This document shows, one piece after another, positions 38,710 through 47,098 of a stretch of 64,000 nucleotides of DNA (position 1 is the stretch's first letter; each line of letters begins with the position of its first letter). The translations under genes and the position numbers were made by a program. The DNA comes from Thermaceae bacterium (GTDB lineage Bacteria; Deinococcota; Deinococci; Deinococcales; Marinithermaceae), in the NCBI GenBank assembly GCA_027067955.1, contig JAMOUW010000079.1, forward strand, positions 21,192-85,191, given 5' to 3'. The notes under the pieces are model-generated. The model did not search any database and was not told the DNA's origin. It saw only the letters and a program-made list of their open reading frames with translations.

Positions 38710-39531
38710 GTGAGTTACGAGGCAATCGTTGACGCTGTCAAATCAGTGCGGGAGCGCACGGACTTTACGCCGGAAGTGGGGTTGGTGCTGGGATCGGGCC
38801 TGGGCCCGCTCGCTGAAGAAATCGATACAGTGGCCGAGATCGCATACAGCGATATCCCCGGATTTCCTGTATCCACCGCCCCGGGGCATGAGGGAAAGCT
38901 GATTCTGGGCAGGCTTTCGGGTCGGGCCGTGGTCGCTTACAAAGGCCGGGTTCATTACTACGAAGGTTATTCCATGGAAAAGGTGGTATTCCCGGTACGG
39001 GTCGGCTATTTTCTCGGAGCCAGACGCTTCGTCGTAACCTCGGCCGCCGGGGGGCTAAATCCGGTATACCAGGCGGGCGATTTTATGCTGCACCTGGATT
39101 TCATCAACGCCATGGGTGATAACCCTTTGCGCGGCCCCAACGATGGCCGTCTCGGGCCCCGCTTCCCGGTCACTTTTGACGCCTATGATCCCGAATACCT
39201 CGAAGTGGCGCGTCGTGTAGCGCGCTCCCAGGACGTACGCTTGCGCGAAGGCGTATACCTGGCGATTAGCGGACCGAGTTATGCGAGTCGCAGCGAGCTG
39301 AGGGTTTATCGCTACGGCATGTATGCCGACGCCATTGGTATGTCGGTCGTGCCCGAGGTGCTCGCGCTGCGGCATCTGGGGGCGCGAGTTCTGGGTCTTT
39401 CGACAATTACTGACATGGCGCTGGCGGATAGTTCCCACCATGCGGACGAGCAGGAAGTCATCAGGGTTGCGCAAGAGCGCAGTCCCGTTTTCCGCAGGTT
39501 GGTATCAGGCATCATTGCCGAGGTGCCGTAA
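38710..39531 (+). CDS. punA: purine-nucleoside phosphorylase, trimeric type
   Basis: A 273-residue trimeric purine-nucleoside phosphorylase (inosine/guanosine specific). Signatures: GLVLGSGLGPLAEEID (phosphate-binding Gly/Ser loop), VSTAPGHEGKLILGRLSGR with the catalytic His, GRVHYYEGYSMEKV, VVTSAAGGLNP, GVYLAISGPSYASRSELRVY, and MSVVPEVLALRHLGARVLGLSTITDMA. It works in purine salvage and would fit with the BMP transporter if that imports nucleosides. A YggS gene follows after five bases, as part of the same operon with divIVA. Confidence 0.95.
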   Translation: MSYEAIVDAVKSVRERTDFTPEVGLVLGSGLGPLAEEIDTVAEIAYSDIPGFPVSTAPGHEGKLILGRLSGRAVVAYKGRVHYYEGYSMEKVVFPVRVGYFLGARRFVVTSAAGGLNPVYQAGDFMLHLDFINAMGDNPLRGPNDGRLGPRFPVTFDAYDPEYLEVARRVARSQDVRLREGVYLAISGPSYASRSELRVYRYGMYADAIGMSVVPEVLALRHLGARVLGLSTITDMALADSSHHADEQEVIRVAQERSPVFRRLVSGIIAEVP

Positions 39532-39536
39532 TAAAG

Positions 39537-40178
39537 ATGGGATTGCTGGAGGTTCTTTCCCGCATAGAGGCTGCAGCCAAGCGGGCGGGGCGCGATCCTT
39601 CCGACGTCCGCCTGGTTGCGGTGACAAAAGGGCGCAGCCTGGATGAAATACATGACAAAGTGCTGCGCTATGGGGATTTCCCCCTTGGCGAGAACCGCGT
39701 CCAGGAAGCGAGGGTCAAGATGGCAGCATGGCCCGAGCGCGAGTGGCACTTCATTGGGCCCCTACAACGCAATAAGGTACGTTACCTGCGCCCGTTCCGG
39801 CTCATCCACTCAGTGGATTCGCTTAAGCTGGCCAGAGCCCTGGCGGCGCGCGCTGCCGGGGAGGGCTACCGGCCCCGGATCTTGCTTGAGGTAAATGTCG
39901 GTCGCGAACCGCAGAAGCATGGACTCGACCCTTCCGAGGTGGATGAGGCGGTGGGCGCGGTGCGAGAGATGGGGTCTTTGGAACTGAGCGGTCTGATGAC
40001 GCTGGCTCCATTGGTAGAGGATCCGGAGCAGGTGCGCGGTATTTTTCGGGAGCTGGCGCTAATGGCCGCCAAGCATGGTTTGCAAGAGCTTTCCATGGGA
40101 ATGTCCGGCGACTATGAGGTTGCCGTAGAGGAGGGGGCGACCCTGGTGCGGGTAGGCCGGGCGCTCTTCGAAGAGTAA
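39537..40178 (+). CDS. YggS/PROSC family pyridoxal-phosphate-binding protein
   Basis: A 213-residue PLP homeostasis protein of the alanine-racemase-N fold. Markers: VRLVAVTKGRSLDEI (PLP-binding Lys), GENRVQEARVKM, WHFIGPLQRNKVRYL, LHSVDS-like strand, LLEVNVGREPQKHGL, GLMTLAPL, and the phosphate-binding LSMGMSGDYEVAVEEGATLVRVGRALF. No known catalytic activity; it buffers PLP and affects amino-acid pools. Members are often beside cell-division genes, and here divIVA follows after 10 bases. Confidence 0.94.
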   Translation: MGLLEVLSRIEAAAKRAGRDPSDVRLVAVTKGRSLDEIHDKVLRYGDFPLGENRVQEARVKMAAWPEREWHFIGPLQRNKVRYLRPFRLIHSVDSLKLARALAARAAGEGYRPRILLEVNVGREPQKHGLDPSEVDEAVGAVREMGSLELSGLMTLAPLVEDPEQVRGIFRELALMAAKHGLQELSMGMSGDYEVAVEEGATLVRVGRALFEE

Positions 40179-40181
40179 ACT
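40176..40181 (+). promoter_or_regulatory. possible -10 box of divIVA overlapping the yggS stop (TAAACT)
   Basis: TAAACT begins with the TAA stop codon of yggS and lies seven bases before the divIVA ATG. It could add an internal leaderless promoter inside the operon. Confidence 0.4.
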
Positions 40182-40188
40182 AACGGTA

Positions 40189-40641
40189 ATGGAGTTTAAC
40201 GCGCTCGATATACGATATCAGGAGTTTAAACGCGGTTTACGGGGTTACGCAGTCGAAGAGGTTAGAGCTTATCTGGCGCAGCTGGCGGACTTCGTATCGC
40301 ATCTGGTTGAAGAAAAACATCGTTTGGAGAAACGGGTATCCGAGTTGGAACAAAGCCTGTTGCAAATGCAGCAGAACGAGGAAAAACTCAAACGGACGGT
40401 AGTAGCCGCCGAGAGAATAGCCCGTGACGTAAAGCAGCAAGCGCAGCGCGAGGCGGAGCAGATAATTAAGGAAGCTCAGGAGCTGAAGGAACAAACTTTA
40501 CGGGAAGCGGTGGAGCACGTAAAACGCGTTCAGCGGGACCTGGACATGCTTCGGAGAGAACGGGATCTATTCAAGGAGAAGTTTCGAGCCTTGCTGGAGG
40601 AACACCTGGAGTCACTTGATGGCGAGGGCGAATGGGGTTAA
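40189..40641 (+). CDS. divIVA: DivIVA-domain protein
   Basis: A 150-residue coiled-coil protein. Residues 1-45 carry the DivIVA/GpsB lipid-binding region (MEFNALDIRYQEFKRGLRGY, then AVEEVRAYLAQLADFV), and residues 45-140 form a continuous charged coiled coil. DivIVA proteins sense negative membrane curvature at poles and septa and organise division or polar growth. Shorter than Bacillus DivIVA (about 164), with a short acidic tail. Its 3' end overlaps the convergent ydcF-like gene by four bases. Confidence 0.92.
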   Translation: MEFNALDIRYQEFKRGLRGYAVEEVRAYLAQLADFVSHLVEEKHRLEKRVSELEQSLLQMQQNEEKLKRTVVAAERIARDVKQQAQREAEQIIKEAQELKEQTLREAVEHVKRVQRDLDMLRRERDLFKEKFRALLEEHLESLDGEGEWG

Positions 40642-41171
40642 TGAGTCCATCCCAAATGGGCCAGGGTGAATAACAATTGTTCCCGAAGCCGATACCTTCT
40701 CGAAAACTCGCCCTTAACCGGCCAGCCCCTAGCGTCGATACCCAGACGACGCGCTAACAATAGAGCCCGGGGCAGGTGCGGCTCATCGGTCACGATCCAG
40801 ACCCCGCCGGGTTTTAGAAATGTTCGTGAGCGGGCCAGATTTTCCCAGGTGCTGCGACTTTTTGTTTCGCAGGCCAGTGCAGCTTGGGGTACGCCCCGGG
40901 ACCTCAAGTAGCCGCATCCCGTGTCGCCTTCGCTGTGGCGGTCCCCAGGAGCGCTGCCGCCGCTAACTACGATACGTTCGATCATGCCTCTTTGAAAGAG
41001 GGTGAGCGCCGCATCCAGGCGGGCGCGAAAAATGGGTGACGGGACGCCGTCGTACTGTGCTGCGCCGAGAACCAGCGCCTGCCTGGGTTCGGTTGTTTCC
41101 CCGGGGACACCGGCCGTGACTAAGATTCCAAAAAGCACCAACCAGCTAAGCAACCAGTGCCACGCCCGCAT
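40638..41171 (-). CDS. YdcF-family (DUF218) protein
   Basis: A 177-residue protein with an N-terminal signal or anchor (residues 3-22) and a DUF218 domain: VLGAAQYDGVPSPIFRARLDAAL, ERIVVSGGSAPGDRHSEGDTGCGYL, ACETKSRSTWENLARSRTFL, and VWIVTDEPHLPRALLLARRLG. Related proteins (SanA, ElyC, YdcF) act in envelope or peptidoglycan processes but are biochemically poorly defined. TAACTT is five bases before the ATG on the minus strand. Convergent with divIVA. Confidence 0.9.
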   Translation of the reverse strand: MRAWHWLLSWLVLFGILVTAGVPGETTEPRQALVLGAAQYDGVPSPIFRARLDAALTLFQRGMIERIVVSGGSAPGDRHSEGDTGCGYLRSRGVPQAALACETKSRSTWENLARSRTFLKPGGVWIVTDEPHLPRALLLARRLGIDARGWPVKGEFSRRYRLREQLLFTLAHLGWTH

Positions 41172-41176
41172 AATTC

Positions 41177-41182
41177 AAGTTA
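41177..41182 (-). promoter_or_regulatory. leaderless-type -10 box (TAACTT) of the ydcF-like gene
   Basis: TAACTT on the minus strand, five bases before the ATG at 41171; no Shine-Dalgarno sequence. Confidence 0.45.
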
Positions 41183-41214
41183 ACCTTCAGGGAGTGAGGA
41201 TGTCCAGCTCGTGC

Positions 41215-41220
41215 TAAAAT
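41215..41220 (+). promoter_or_regulatory. candidate -10 box of hflX (TAAAAT)
   Basis: TAAAAT 31 bases before the hflX ATG, with AAGGGG in between as a possible ribosome-binding site; a conventional short leader. Confidence 0.4.
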
Positions 41221-41251
41221 TTTATCGCGCAAGGGGTGCGCTGAAACGTAC

Positions 41252-42916
41252 ATGAACAAGCTTTACGGAAACATCCAAGGGCTGAAACCTTCCCTAAAAA
41301 AGAAGCTCGGGAATCTTTACCGCCGCAGGGTACCCGCAAACCGCCTCTACACTGCCGAAGTGGCTCGTACCTTAGCGGCTCTGTCCCAGGAGGTGGGCCG
41401 CCCTGTAAGTGTACTGCTGGCCCGTAACGGGCAGGTGCGGGCCGTTGCGGTGGGTGACGCGTCTGCTTTGCCGGTGCCGGAGCATGCATATTTGGAGTCG
41501 CGGCTTTCGGGTTATCGAATCCTGCACACTCATATGGCTGAAGGCGGCTTGAGTGCTCCGGATCTTTCTACGCTGTTTTTACACCGGTACGATTCCATTA
41601 CGGCCATCGATGTCGCCGCTGGTTTGCCGGCTGGAGTGCACCTTGCCCATCTGGTTCCGCCCGACGCCGAGGAGGAAGACTGGCGTATTTATCCGGCTCG
41701 CCCGTGGGATACCTATTTGGAGTGGGATTATGGCGCCGTACTCAGGGCACTTGAGGAGGAGCTGGCGCGCCAGGATGATTTGCGTGAGCTCAGGGACGGT
41801 GCGGGTGAACGCGTAATACTGGTGGGAGTCGATGAAGGTCAGGGTCCCGAGTCGGAATTGCGCCTAGAGGAGCTTACCGAGCTGGCCGGCACTGCGGGCG
41901 GGGTGGTGGTGCACCGCGAGCTTGTGTACCGTCCCAATCTCGACCCACGTTATGCAGTTGGGAGGGGCAAACTCGACGAACTTACACTCGTCGCCTACCA
42001 TGAGAATGCCGGGACGCTAATATTTGGTATAGATCTCACTCCCGCGCAGGCTGGCGCCATAGAGCAGGTAACCCAGCTGAAGGTGCTGGATCGCACCCAA
42101 TTAATTCTCGACATATTCGCGCGCCATGCGCGCACGCCGCAGGCGGAGGCGCAGGTGGAGCTAGCGCAGTTACGGTACCTCTTGCCCCGTTTGGTGGGCA
42201 AGGGAAAGCAGTTGAGTCGCTTGGGCGGCGGAATCGGCACGCGAGGCCCGGGCGAAACAAAACTGGAAGTTGATCGCAGGCGCATAGGTGAGCGCATTCA
42301 CCGCCTTTCACGTCAGATAGAGCGCATCGCCAAACAGCGGCGTGAAGCCCGCAAATCCCGCAAGCGCAACCGAATTCCGGTAGTAGCCATTGTGGGTTAT
42401 ACCAACGCTGGCAAGACCACCCTGCTGCGCTTGCTGGCGCGAAAGGGCGATGAGGGTGAAGACAAGCTTTTCGCAACTCTGCGGCCGCTTACCCGGCGTG
42501 GGTATCTCCCCGGGTACGGTGAAGTCCTTTTTACCGACACCGTCGGCTTCATCCGCGACATGCCTCCGGCGCTGCTAACCGCATTTGGTGCGACTTTGGA
42601 GGAGCTGTTTGAGGCCGACTTGATCCTCCACGTGGTTGACGCTACCGCTGCTGGGGCTTGCGAACACCATAGCGTCGTAGAGGAACGCCTGCGGGAGATG
42701 GGGCTCGAAACTCCCCGGTTGGTGGTAATCAACAAGATCGACCGGGCTGATCCATTCGATCGCATGCAGCTTGAAGAGCGCCTTGTCGGCGTTGCCCTTT
42801 CGGCGCTAACCGGTGAGGGGCTGCAGGATTTGACCAGCCGGATAGCCCGCTCTCTCATAAGCTCGGGTTTGCCTGCCCAGCCCTGGGCCCAGTACGACAT
42901 GCGACCCATGGGGTAG
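41252..42916 (+). CDS. hflX: ribosome-associated GTPase HflX
   Basis: A 554-residue HflX, longer than the E. coli protein (426) because of an N-terminal region of about 190 residues seen in some lineages. The HflX domain includes LVYRPNLDPRYAVGRGKLDEL, RTQLILDIFARHARTPQAE, LAQLRYLLPRLVGKGKQLSRLGGG and GTRGPGETKLEVDRRR. The G domain begins near 375: G1 GYTNAGKTTLL, G3 DTVGFIRDMP, G4 NKID. HflX splits stalled or hibernating 70S ribosomes under stress. It heads a run with ppiC and queG. Confidence 0.95.
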   Translation: MNKLYGNIQGLKPSLKKKLGNLYRRRVPANRLYTAEVARTLAALSQEVGRPVSVLLARNGQVRAVAVGDASALPVPEHAYLESRLSGYRILHTHMAEGGLSAPDLSTLFLHRYDSITAIDVAAGLPAGVHLAHLVPPDAEEEDWRIYPARPWDTYLEWDYGAVLRALEEELARQDDLRELRDGAGERVILVGVDEGQGPESELRLEELTELAGTAGGVVVHRELVYRPNLDPRYAVGRGKLDELTLVAYHENAGTLIFGIDLTPAQAGAIEQVTQLKVLDRTQLILDIFARHARTPQAEAQVELAQLRYLLPRLVGKGKQLSRLGGGIGTRGPGETKLEVDRRRIGERIHRLSRQIERIAKQRREARKSRKRNRIPVVAIVGYTNAGKTTLLRLLARKGDEGEDKLFATLRPLTRRGYLPGYGEVLFTDTVGFIRDMPPALLTAFGATLEELFEADLILHVVDATAAGACEHHSVVEERLREMGLETPRLVVINKIDRADPFDRMQLEERLVGVALSALTGEGLQDLTSRIARSLISSGLPAQPWAQYDMRPMG

Positions 42917-42919
42917 CAT
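42914..42919 (+). promoter_or_regulatory. leaderless-type -10 box (TAGCAT) overlapping the hflX stop
   Basis: TAGCAT starts with the TAG stop codon of hflX and lies six bases before the ATG of the ppiC-like gene at 42926. Probably gives ppiC-queG an internal promoter. Confidence 0.5.
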
Positions 42920-42925
42920 GGGCGC

Positions 42926-43852
42926 ATGCCCAGGCAATATCTACCGTTCCTGTTGGTCCTTGCCCTGCTGGTGGCCCCGGCGTATGCGGATGCTGACACC
43001 GTAGTGGCCCGGGTGGGCGGGCGCGCCATTACCCAGGCGGATTTGAATTGGCAGTTCGAGCTCTTCTTGCGTCAGAGCACAGGCGGCGTCGCTATTAGCG
43101 ATGAGGTGCGGGAGCAGCTTGCGGGGCTTAAAAAGCAATACCTGGAGCGTATGGTTCAGGACGCCGTAGTTGTTCAGGCTGCGGAAGGCATGGGGCTGGC
43201 CCCGGATGCGGCCACCATTGATAGGCGTATAGAGCAGGCTAAACAGCGATTGTCGGGTGACGCCGCCTTCGCTGCGGTTCTTGAGCAGTACGGTATTCCC
43301 GGTGAAGCCGCGTATCGGCGCATGGTTTACGAGGCGATGTCCTACAAGGTTTTAATCGGTTGGATACGTCAGCGCTTGCGGGTTTCTGACGCCGCATTAA
43401 GGATGATCTACCTGCTCGACCGCGACTCTTTCATTGAGCCTGAGCGTATCTGCACTGCCCACATCTTGGTGCCGACGCAGAAGGAAGCCGAGGATATAGT
43501 GGCCATGTTGGAGGATGGCGCTGACTTCGCCGGGCTCGCCGGTGAGTATTCGCAGGACCCGGGGTCGCGTGCGCGCGGTGGAGACCTGGGGTGTGTGGAC
43601 CTGGGGAGCCTTGTACCCGAATTCGAGTACGCGGCGTTGGCGCTCAGTCCGGGTGAGATATCGCCCCCGATCAAGACGCGGTTTGGCTGGCACGTTATCC
43701 TCATGAAAAAGCACATCCCCGCGCGTGTCCGCCCGTTCGTGGAGGCCAAAGGGATGATCCGGGCCCGTATAGAAGGGCTTGCAATCGAGCATTATATAAA
43801 AAACCTGGTAGCCCGCACTGATGTGGAGATTTATCCTGACCGGATCCGTTAG
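42926..43852 (+). CDS. periplasmic peptidyl-prolyl isomerase (SurA/PpiC type)
   Basis: A 308-residue exported chaperone/isomerase. Signal peptide 1-20 (ending AYA), a SurA-type N-terminal chaperone domain (VVARVGGRAITQADLNWQFE to about 165), and a parvulin rotamase domain (CTAHILVPTQKEAEDIVAML, AGEYSQDPGSRARGGDLGCV, PPIKTRFGWHVILM). It would assist folding of exported or outer-membrane proteins, matching the BamA system at 36.2 kb. Starts 9 bases after the hflX stop with its own TAGCAT box. Confidence 0.93.
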   Translation: MPRQYLPFLLVLALLVAPAYADADTVVARVGGRAITQADLNWQFELFLRQSTGGVAISDEVREQLAGLKKQYLERMVQDAVVVQAAEGMGLAPDAATIDRRIEQAKQRLSGDAAFAAVLEQYGIPGEAAYRRMVYEAMSYKVLIGWIRQRLRVSDAALRMIYLLDRDSFIEPERICTAHILVPTQKEAEDIVAMLEDGADFAGLAGEYSQDPGSRARGGDLGCVDLGSLVPEFEYAALALSPGEISPPIKTRFGWHVILMKKHIPARVRPFVEAKGMIRARIEGLAIEHYIKNLVARTDVEIYPDRIR

Positions 43853-43855
43853 CCC

Positions 43856-44947
43856 GTGAACCCGTTAGACAAAGTCGTCCTGGCTGCGCGAGAACGCGGT
43901 TACGAAGTGCATCACGCCCCGGCGAAGCCCCCGGCTATGGCTGCACGGCTTTACCTTGATTGGCTGGCGGCGGGTATGCATGCCGGCATGAAGTACCTGG
44001 AACGTGACCCGGAACAGCGCGTCGATCCGACCAGGCGCTTCCCCTGGTTGCGGGGTGTTTTGGTGCTGGGTCTTTCGTACGCATATCCGGAGCCCGACCG
44101 GCCTCTCGGGGGGCTGCGCGCGGGAAAGGTGGCCCGTTATGCCTGGGCGCGTGATTATCATTTGCGAATCGAGCCCCACCTGCGCGAGCTCGAGGCCATG
44201 TGCGCGCAGCTGGGCGGCATCTGTCGGGGATACGTTGACCACGGCCCCCTGCTTGAGCGCTCGTACGCAGCAGCCGGCGGCGGTGGCTGGGTGGGGCGTA
44301 ATGGTCTTTGGCTTACCCAAAGTGGCGGCAGCTACCATCACCTGGCGGTACTTCTCACCTCCTGGGAAACGGGCCCGTTCTCTCAGCATCCCCATCGTTG
44401 TGGCGGTTGCACGGCTTGTGTGCACAGCTGTCCTACGGGGGCGATCGTAGCGGATGGTGTGGTGGACGCACGTCGCTGCATCGGCTACTGGACGGCTGAA
44501 CATCGGGGTCCCATACCAGTGGGATTCTGGTCGGGGATTGGAAATTGGTTATTTGGTTGCGATGACTGCCAGTTGGTTTGTCCCTGGAACCGTAAGGCGC
44601 TGGCGGCCCAGCCATCCCCCGATCCAGAACTGGCGTGGCCGAATCTCGACAATTTCTTTTCTATGTCGAACAGGGCTTTCGCCAAATATTATGCGGGGAG
44701 TGCCTTCGTTCGCAGCGGGCGGCCGGTGCTGGCCAGAAATGCTCTAATTGTTCTTTCCAACGCCTATCCGGATGCGCTATTAGATGTGCTTCCGGTGGCG
44801 CTGGAGGATCCCAGCGCATTGGTGCGCCAGACTGCGGCTGTTGCCGCCGCACGAATTGGCCGCCGCGATTGGGTTCAAAAGGTTTTGCGCGGGCTTACCT
44901 CTCGGGAGCGCGAATACGTGCTGTCAGCTCTAGATCTCCTCGAGTAA
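43856..44947 (+). CDS. queG: epoxyqueuosine reductase QueG
   Basis: A 363-residue cobalamin and Fe-S enzyme that reduces epoxyqueuosine to queuosine in tRNA. The two [4Fe-4S] motifs are HRCGGCTACVHSCPTGAI (about 180-200) and FGCDDCQLVCPWN (about 235-247). DGKSLSYPYP-like region VLVLGLSYAYPEPD, KVARYAWARDYH and GRNGLWLTQSGGSYHHLAVL also fit. The C-terminus contains HEAT-like repeats (ARNALIVLSNAYPDALLDVL). GTG start four bases after the ppiC stop. Its last 18 bases overlap a convergent phosphoesterase gene. Confidence 0.95.
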   Translation: MNPLDKVVLAARERGYEVHHAPAKPPAMAARLYLDWLAAGMHAGMKYLERDPEQRVDPTRRFPWLRGVLVLGLSYAYPEPDRPLGGLRAGKVARYAWARDYHLRIEPHLRELEAMCAQLGGICRGYVDHGPLLERSYAAAGGGGWVGRNGLWLTQSGGSYHHLAVLLTSWETGPFSQHPHRCGGCTACVHSCPTGAIVADGVVDARRCIGYWTAEHRGPIPVGFWSGIGNWLFGCDDCQLVCPWNRKALAAQPSPDPELAWPNLDNFFSMSNRAFAKYYAGSAFVRSGRPVLARNALIVLSNAYPDALLDVLPVALEDPSALVRQTAAVAAARIGRRDWVQKVLRGLTSREREYVLSALDLLE

Positions 44948-45640
44948 CCCGCCGTTGCGTATGGCCTGCGCCACCACGTCGGGCAGGCCCCAGGCCTGGA
45001 CGTCGAAAACCGTCTGGCCAATGTCGTAGTCGATTTTGAGGGTTTCTACCTCAACGCCGTCGGCTTCAATGGTGAGAATCATTGCGTCGGCTCCGGGCTC
45101 GCCGCCCAGCGTCATCCCGACGGAGCCGGGATCGATTAGCCAATAATCGTCGATCTGCCGGTGAAAGGGAACATGACTTCCGCCGCTCACGACGATCCGG
45201 CTCGAAAGCCGCTCGAAGATGGGCAGAAGTTCCGCTGCGGGTTTCGAGAGCGGGAAGCGTTTTTCGGGCTGGTAAGGCAGGCCGTGGAAGCCGCGCAGGC
45301 GTCTGTATGGGGTGTTGAGCCTGTATGTAACCGGCAAATAGCGCAGCCATTGCAGTTCTTCTGAAGTTAGCTGGTCGCGCGTCCACTCGAGAATTTCGTC
45401 CGCTACACCCTCACGTTCCGTCCGTGCGAATGGGAATGCCAGGTTGGCATCGGCGGGTCCGAGTGTGCATACTATGTTGCGTTCGCGTAGCAGTTGAATG
45501 ACTTCCCGGGGATGGGGTCCGTAGCCGACCACGTCGCCGAGACAAAGTGTAAAGTCCACCCCTTCGTCATCCAGCAGCCCCAGCGTGGCTTCCAGGGCTG
45601 GAAGGTTGGCGTGGACGTCTGAAAACAGGCCGAGGCGCAT
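44930..45640 (-). CDS. YfcE/MJ0936-like metallophosphoesterase
   Basis: A 236-residue calcineurin-like phosphoesterase of the small YfcE type. Metal-binding motifs: LFSDVHANLPAL, LCLGDVVGYGPHP, a C-terminal VSGGSHVPFH (G-x-H) and DPGSVGMTLGG. Physiological substrate unknown. A TAAACT box is exactly six bases before the ATG, divergent from the lnt promoter. Its 3' end overlaps queG by 18 bases on the opposite strand. Confidence 0.9.
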   Translation of the reverse strand: MRLGLFSDVHANLPALEATLGLLDDEGVDFTLCLGDVVGYGPHPREVIQLLRERNIVCTLGPADANLAFPFARTEREGVADEILEWTRDQLTSEELQWLRYLPVTYRLNTPYRRLRGFHGLPYQPEKRFPLSKPAAELLPIFERLSSRIVVSGGSHVPFHRQIDDYWLIDPGSVGMTLGGEPGADAMILTIEADGVEVETLKIDYDIGQTVFDVQAWGLPDVVAQAIRNGGLLEEI

Positions 45641-45646
45641 GGTTAT

Positions 45647-45652
45647 AGTTTA
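45647..45652 (-). promoter_or_regulatory. leaderless-type -10 box (TAAACT) of the phosphoesterase gene
   Basis: TAAACT on the minus strand, six bases before the ATG at 45640; no Shine-Dalgarno sequence. Confidence 0.6.
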
Positions 45653-45696
45653 CGTGAAAAAGGACCGGGCGTCGGCCAATTCTCACCGGGCGGCGT

Positions 45697-45702
45697 TAAC
45701 TT
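45697..45702 (+). promoter_or_regulatory. leaderless-type -10 box (TAACTT) of lnt
   Basis: TAACTT, six bases, ATG at 45709; divergent twin of the phosphoesterase promoter 45 bases away. Confidence 0.5.
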
Positions 45703-45708
45703 AGTGCC

Positions 45709-47061
45709 ATGGCGGTTTTCTTGCTAGGCGCAGCCCTGGCCGTGACCTTGCCTCCCTTTTCGTTGGGGTGGCTTGCACCGTTACCGCTGGCGCTGTTGCT
45801 GCGAAGCTGGCGGGGGCCTCGATCGGCCAGGTCGGCGTTTCTGGCCGGAGTTGGATTTTGGGGGGTTCACCTGTTCTGGCTGCCGCAAAGTTTTACCGCC
45901 ATGTTCGGGGCGCTGGGTGTTGCGCCCTTCTTGCCCATGATTGCTGCGGAGGCGGGCTTTTGGGCTCTGCTGGTATGGGTTCTCGGGCGACGTGGTCCGG
46001 CCATAATTGGTGGCTGGGTACTGCTGGACTATCTTCGCGCCAACCTCGGCCCGCTGGCGTTTCCCTGGGGAGATCTCGGATACGCTCTCACCGATGCCCC
46101 GGGCCGCATGCTCGCCGCTGTTGGTGGCGTGCATCTGCTTACCTTCACGGTCATGCTGGTGGCGTATGCGCTCTACAGGGGACGCTACCTGGTGATCATT
46201 CCCTGGGTCGTATTGTGGTTGTTGCCGCTGCCGCAAGTTTCCGGTGGGGAGCAGGTATTGCTTGTTCAAGGAGCCATAGATCCGCTGCACAAATTGCGGG
46301 GCGCTTCTGCTCAGCAGCTTTACCTGGAGCTAAGCCGCTCTGGACTGACCTTGCATCCTGATACCGGATTGGTAGTCTGGCCGGAAACTGCGGTACCGGA
46401 ACTGCCGGAGAACGTTGGGGAGTGGATCGGTAGCCGTTCGCTCGTGGCTGGTGTAGCGGCTTTTGAGGGGGGATACCGCAACCGCGTAGTGTGGTGGCGT
46501 GATGGTGAAATACGCGCTGTTTATGACAAGAACAAGTTGGTGCCATTCGGTGAATTCTTCCCCTGGCGCCCAGTCTTGGGCTGGTTGTACGATTACTTCT
46601 TCGATGCCTACGGTTTGGGACCCCTGGGTGATACCGCTCCAGGAGGGCGCGTGGAACCGCTGGGCCCTTACGGAGCGTATATTTGTTACGAATCGGTGTT
46701 TCCTGATATCAGCCGTCGCGTGGTGCGCGCAGGCGCGCGAGTGCTTATTAACGTAAGCAACGACGCCTGGTTCGGTTCAAGCTACGGTGGCGCCCAGCAT
46801 TTCGCCATGGGCCGCCTGCGCGCAGTTGAAACGGGGCGCTGGCTGCTTCGCGCTGGCAATGACGGGATTACGGCGATCATCGATCCGTTTGGCAGGGTGG
46901 CCGCAAGAATAGAGCCGGGACGCAGGGATGTGCTGGCGGGTACATATGAAATGCGGAGCGGTCGCACCCCTTATGTGACCATGGGAGAGGCGATCGTATT
47001 TGTTCCAGCGCTGCTGTTGCTGATCGTAGGTCGTGAACCCCGCCGCGCCCTGTTTTTCTAG
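45709..47061 (+). CDS. lnt: apolipoprotein N-acyltransferase
   Basis: A 450-residue membrane enzyme that adds the third acyl chain to lipoproteins. Six or so N-terminal membrane segments (1-165) are followed by a nitrilase-type domain with the catalytic Glu-Lys-Cys set: VVWPETAVPEL, DKNKLVPFGEFFPW and YICYESVFPD, then ASNDAWFG-like VSNDAWFGSSYGGAQHFAM and a final membrane helix. The lipoprotein at 2.9-4.5 kb would be a substrate. Leaderless-type start. Confidence 0.94.
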   Translation: MAVFLLGAALAVTLPPFSLGWLAPLPLALLLRSWRGPRSARSAFLAGVGFWGVHLFWLPQSFTAMFGALGVAPFLPMIAAEAGFWALLVWVLGRRGPAIIGGWVLLDYLRANLGPLAFPWGDLGYALTDAPGRMLAAVGGVHLLTFTVMLVAYALYRGRYLVIIPWVVLWLLPLPQVSGGEQVLLVQGAIDPLHKLRGASAQQLYLELSRSGLTLHPDTGLVVWPETAVPELPENVGEWIGSRSLVAGVAAFEGGYRNRVVWWRDGEIRAVYDKNKLVPFGEFFPWRPVLGWLYDYFFDAYGLGPLGDTAPGGRVEPLGPYGAYICYESVFPDISRRVVRAGARVLINVSNDAWFGSSYGGAQHFAMGRLRAVETGRWLLRAGNDGITAIIDPFGRVAARIEPGRRDVLAGTYEMRSGRTPYVTMGEAIVFVPALLLLIVGREPRRALFF

Positions 47062-47086
47062 CGGGATGACGTTCTCAAGCCGGCGT

Positions 47087-47092
47087 TAGAAT
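47087..47092 (+). promoter_or_regulatory. leaderless-type -10 box (TAGAAT) of purH
   Basis: TAGAAT, six bases, ATG at 47099. No Shine-Dalgarno sequence. Confidence 0.6.
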
Positions 47093-47098
47093 GCCAGC

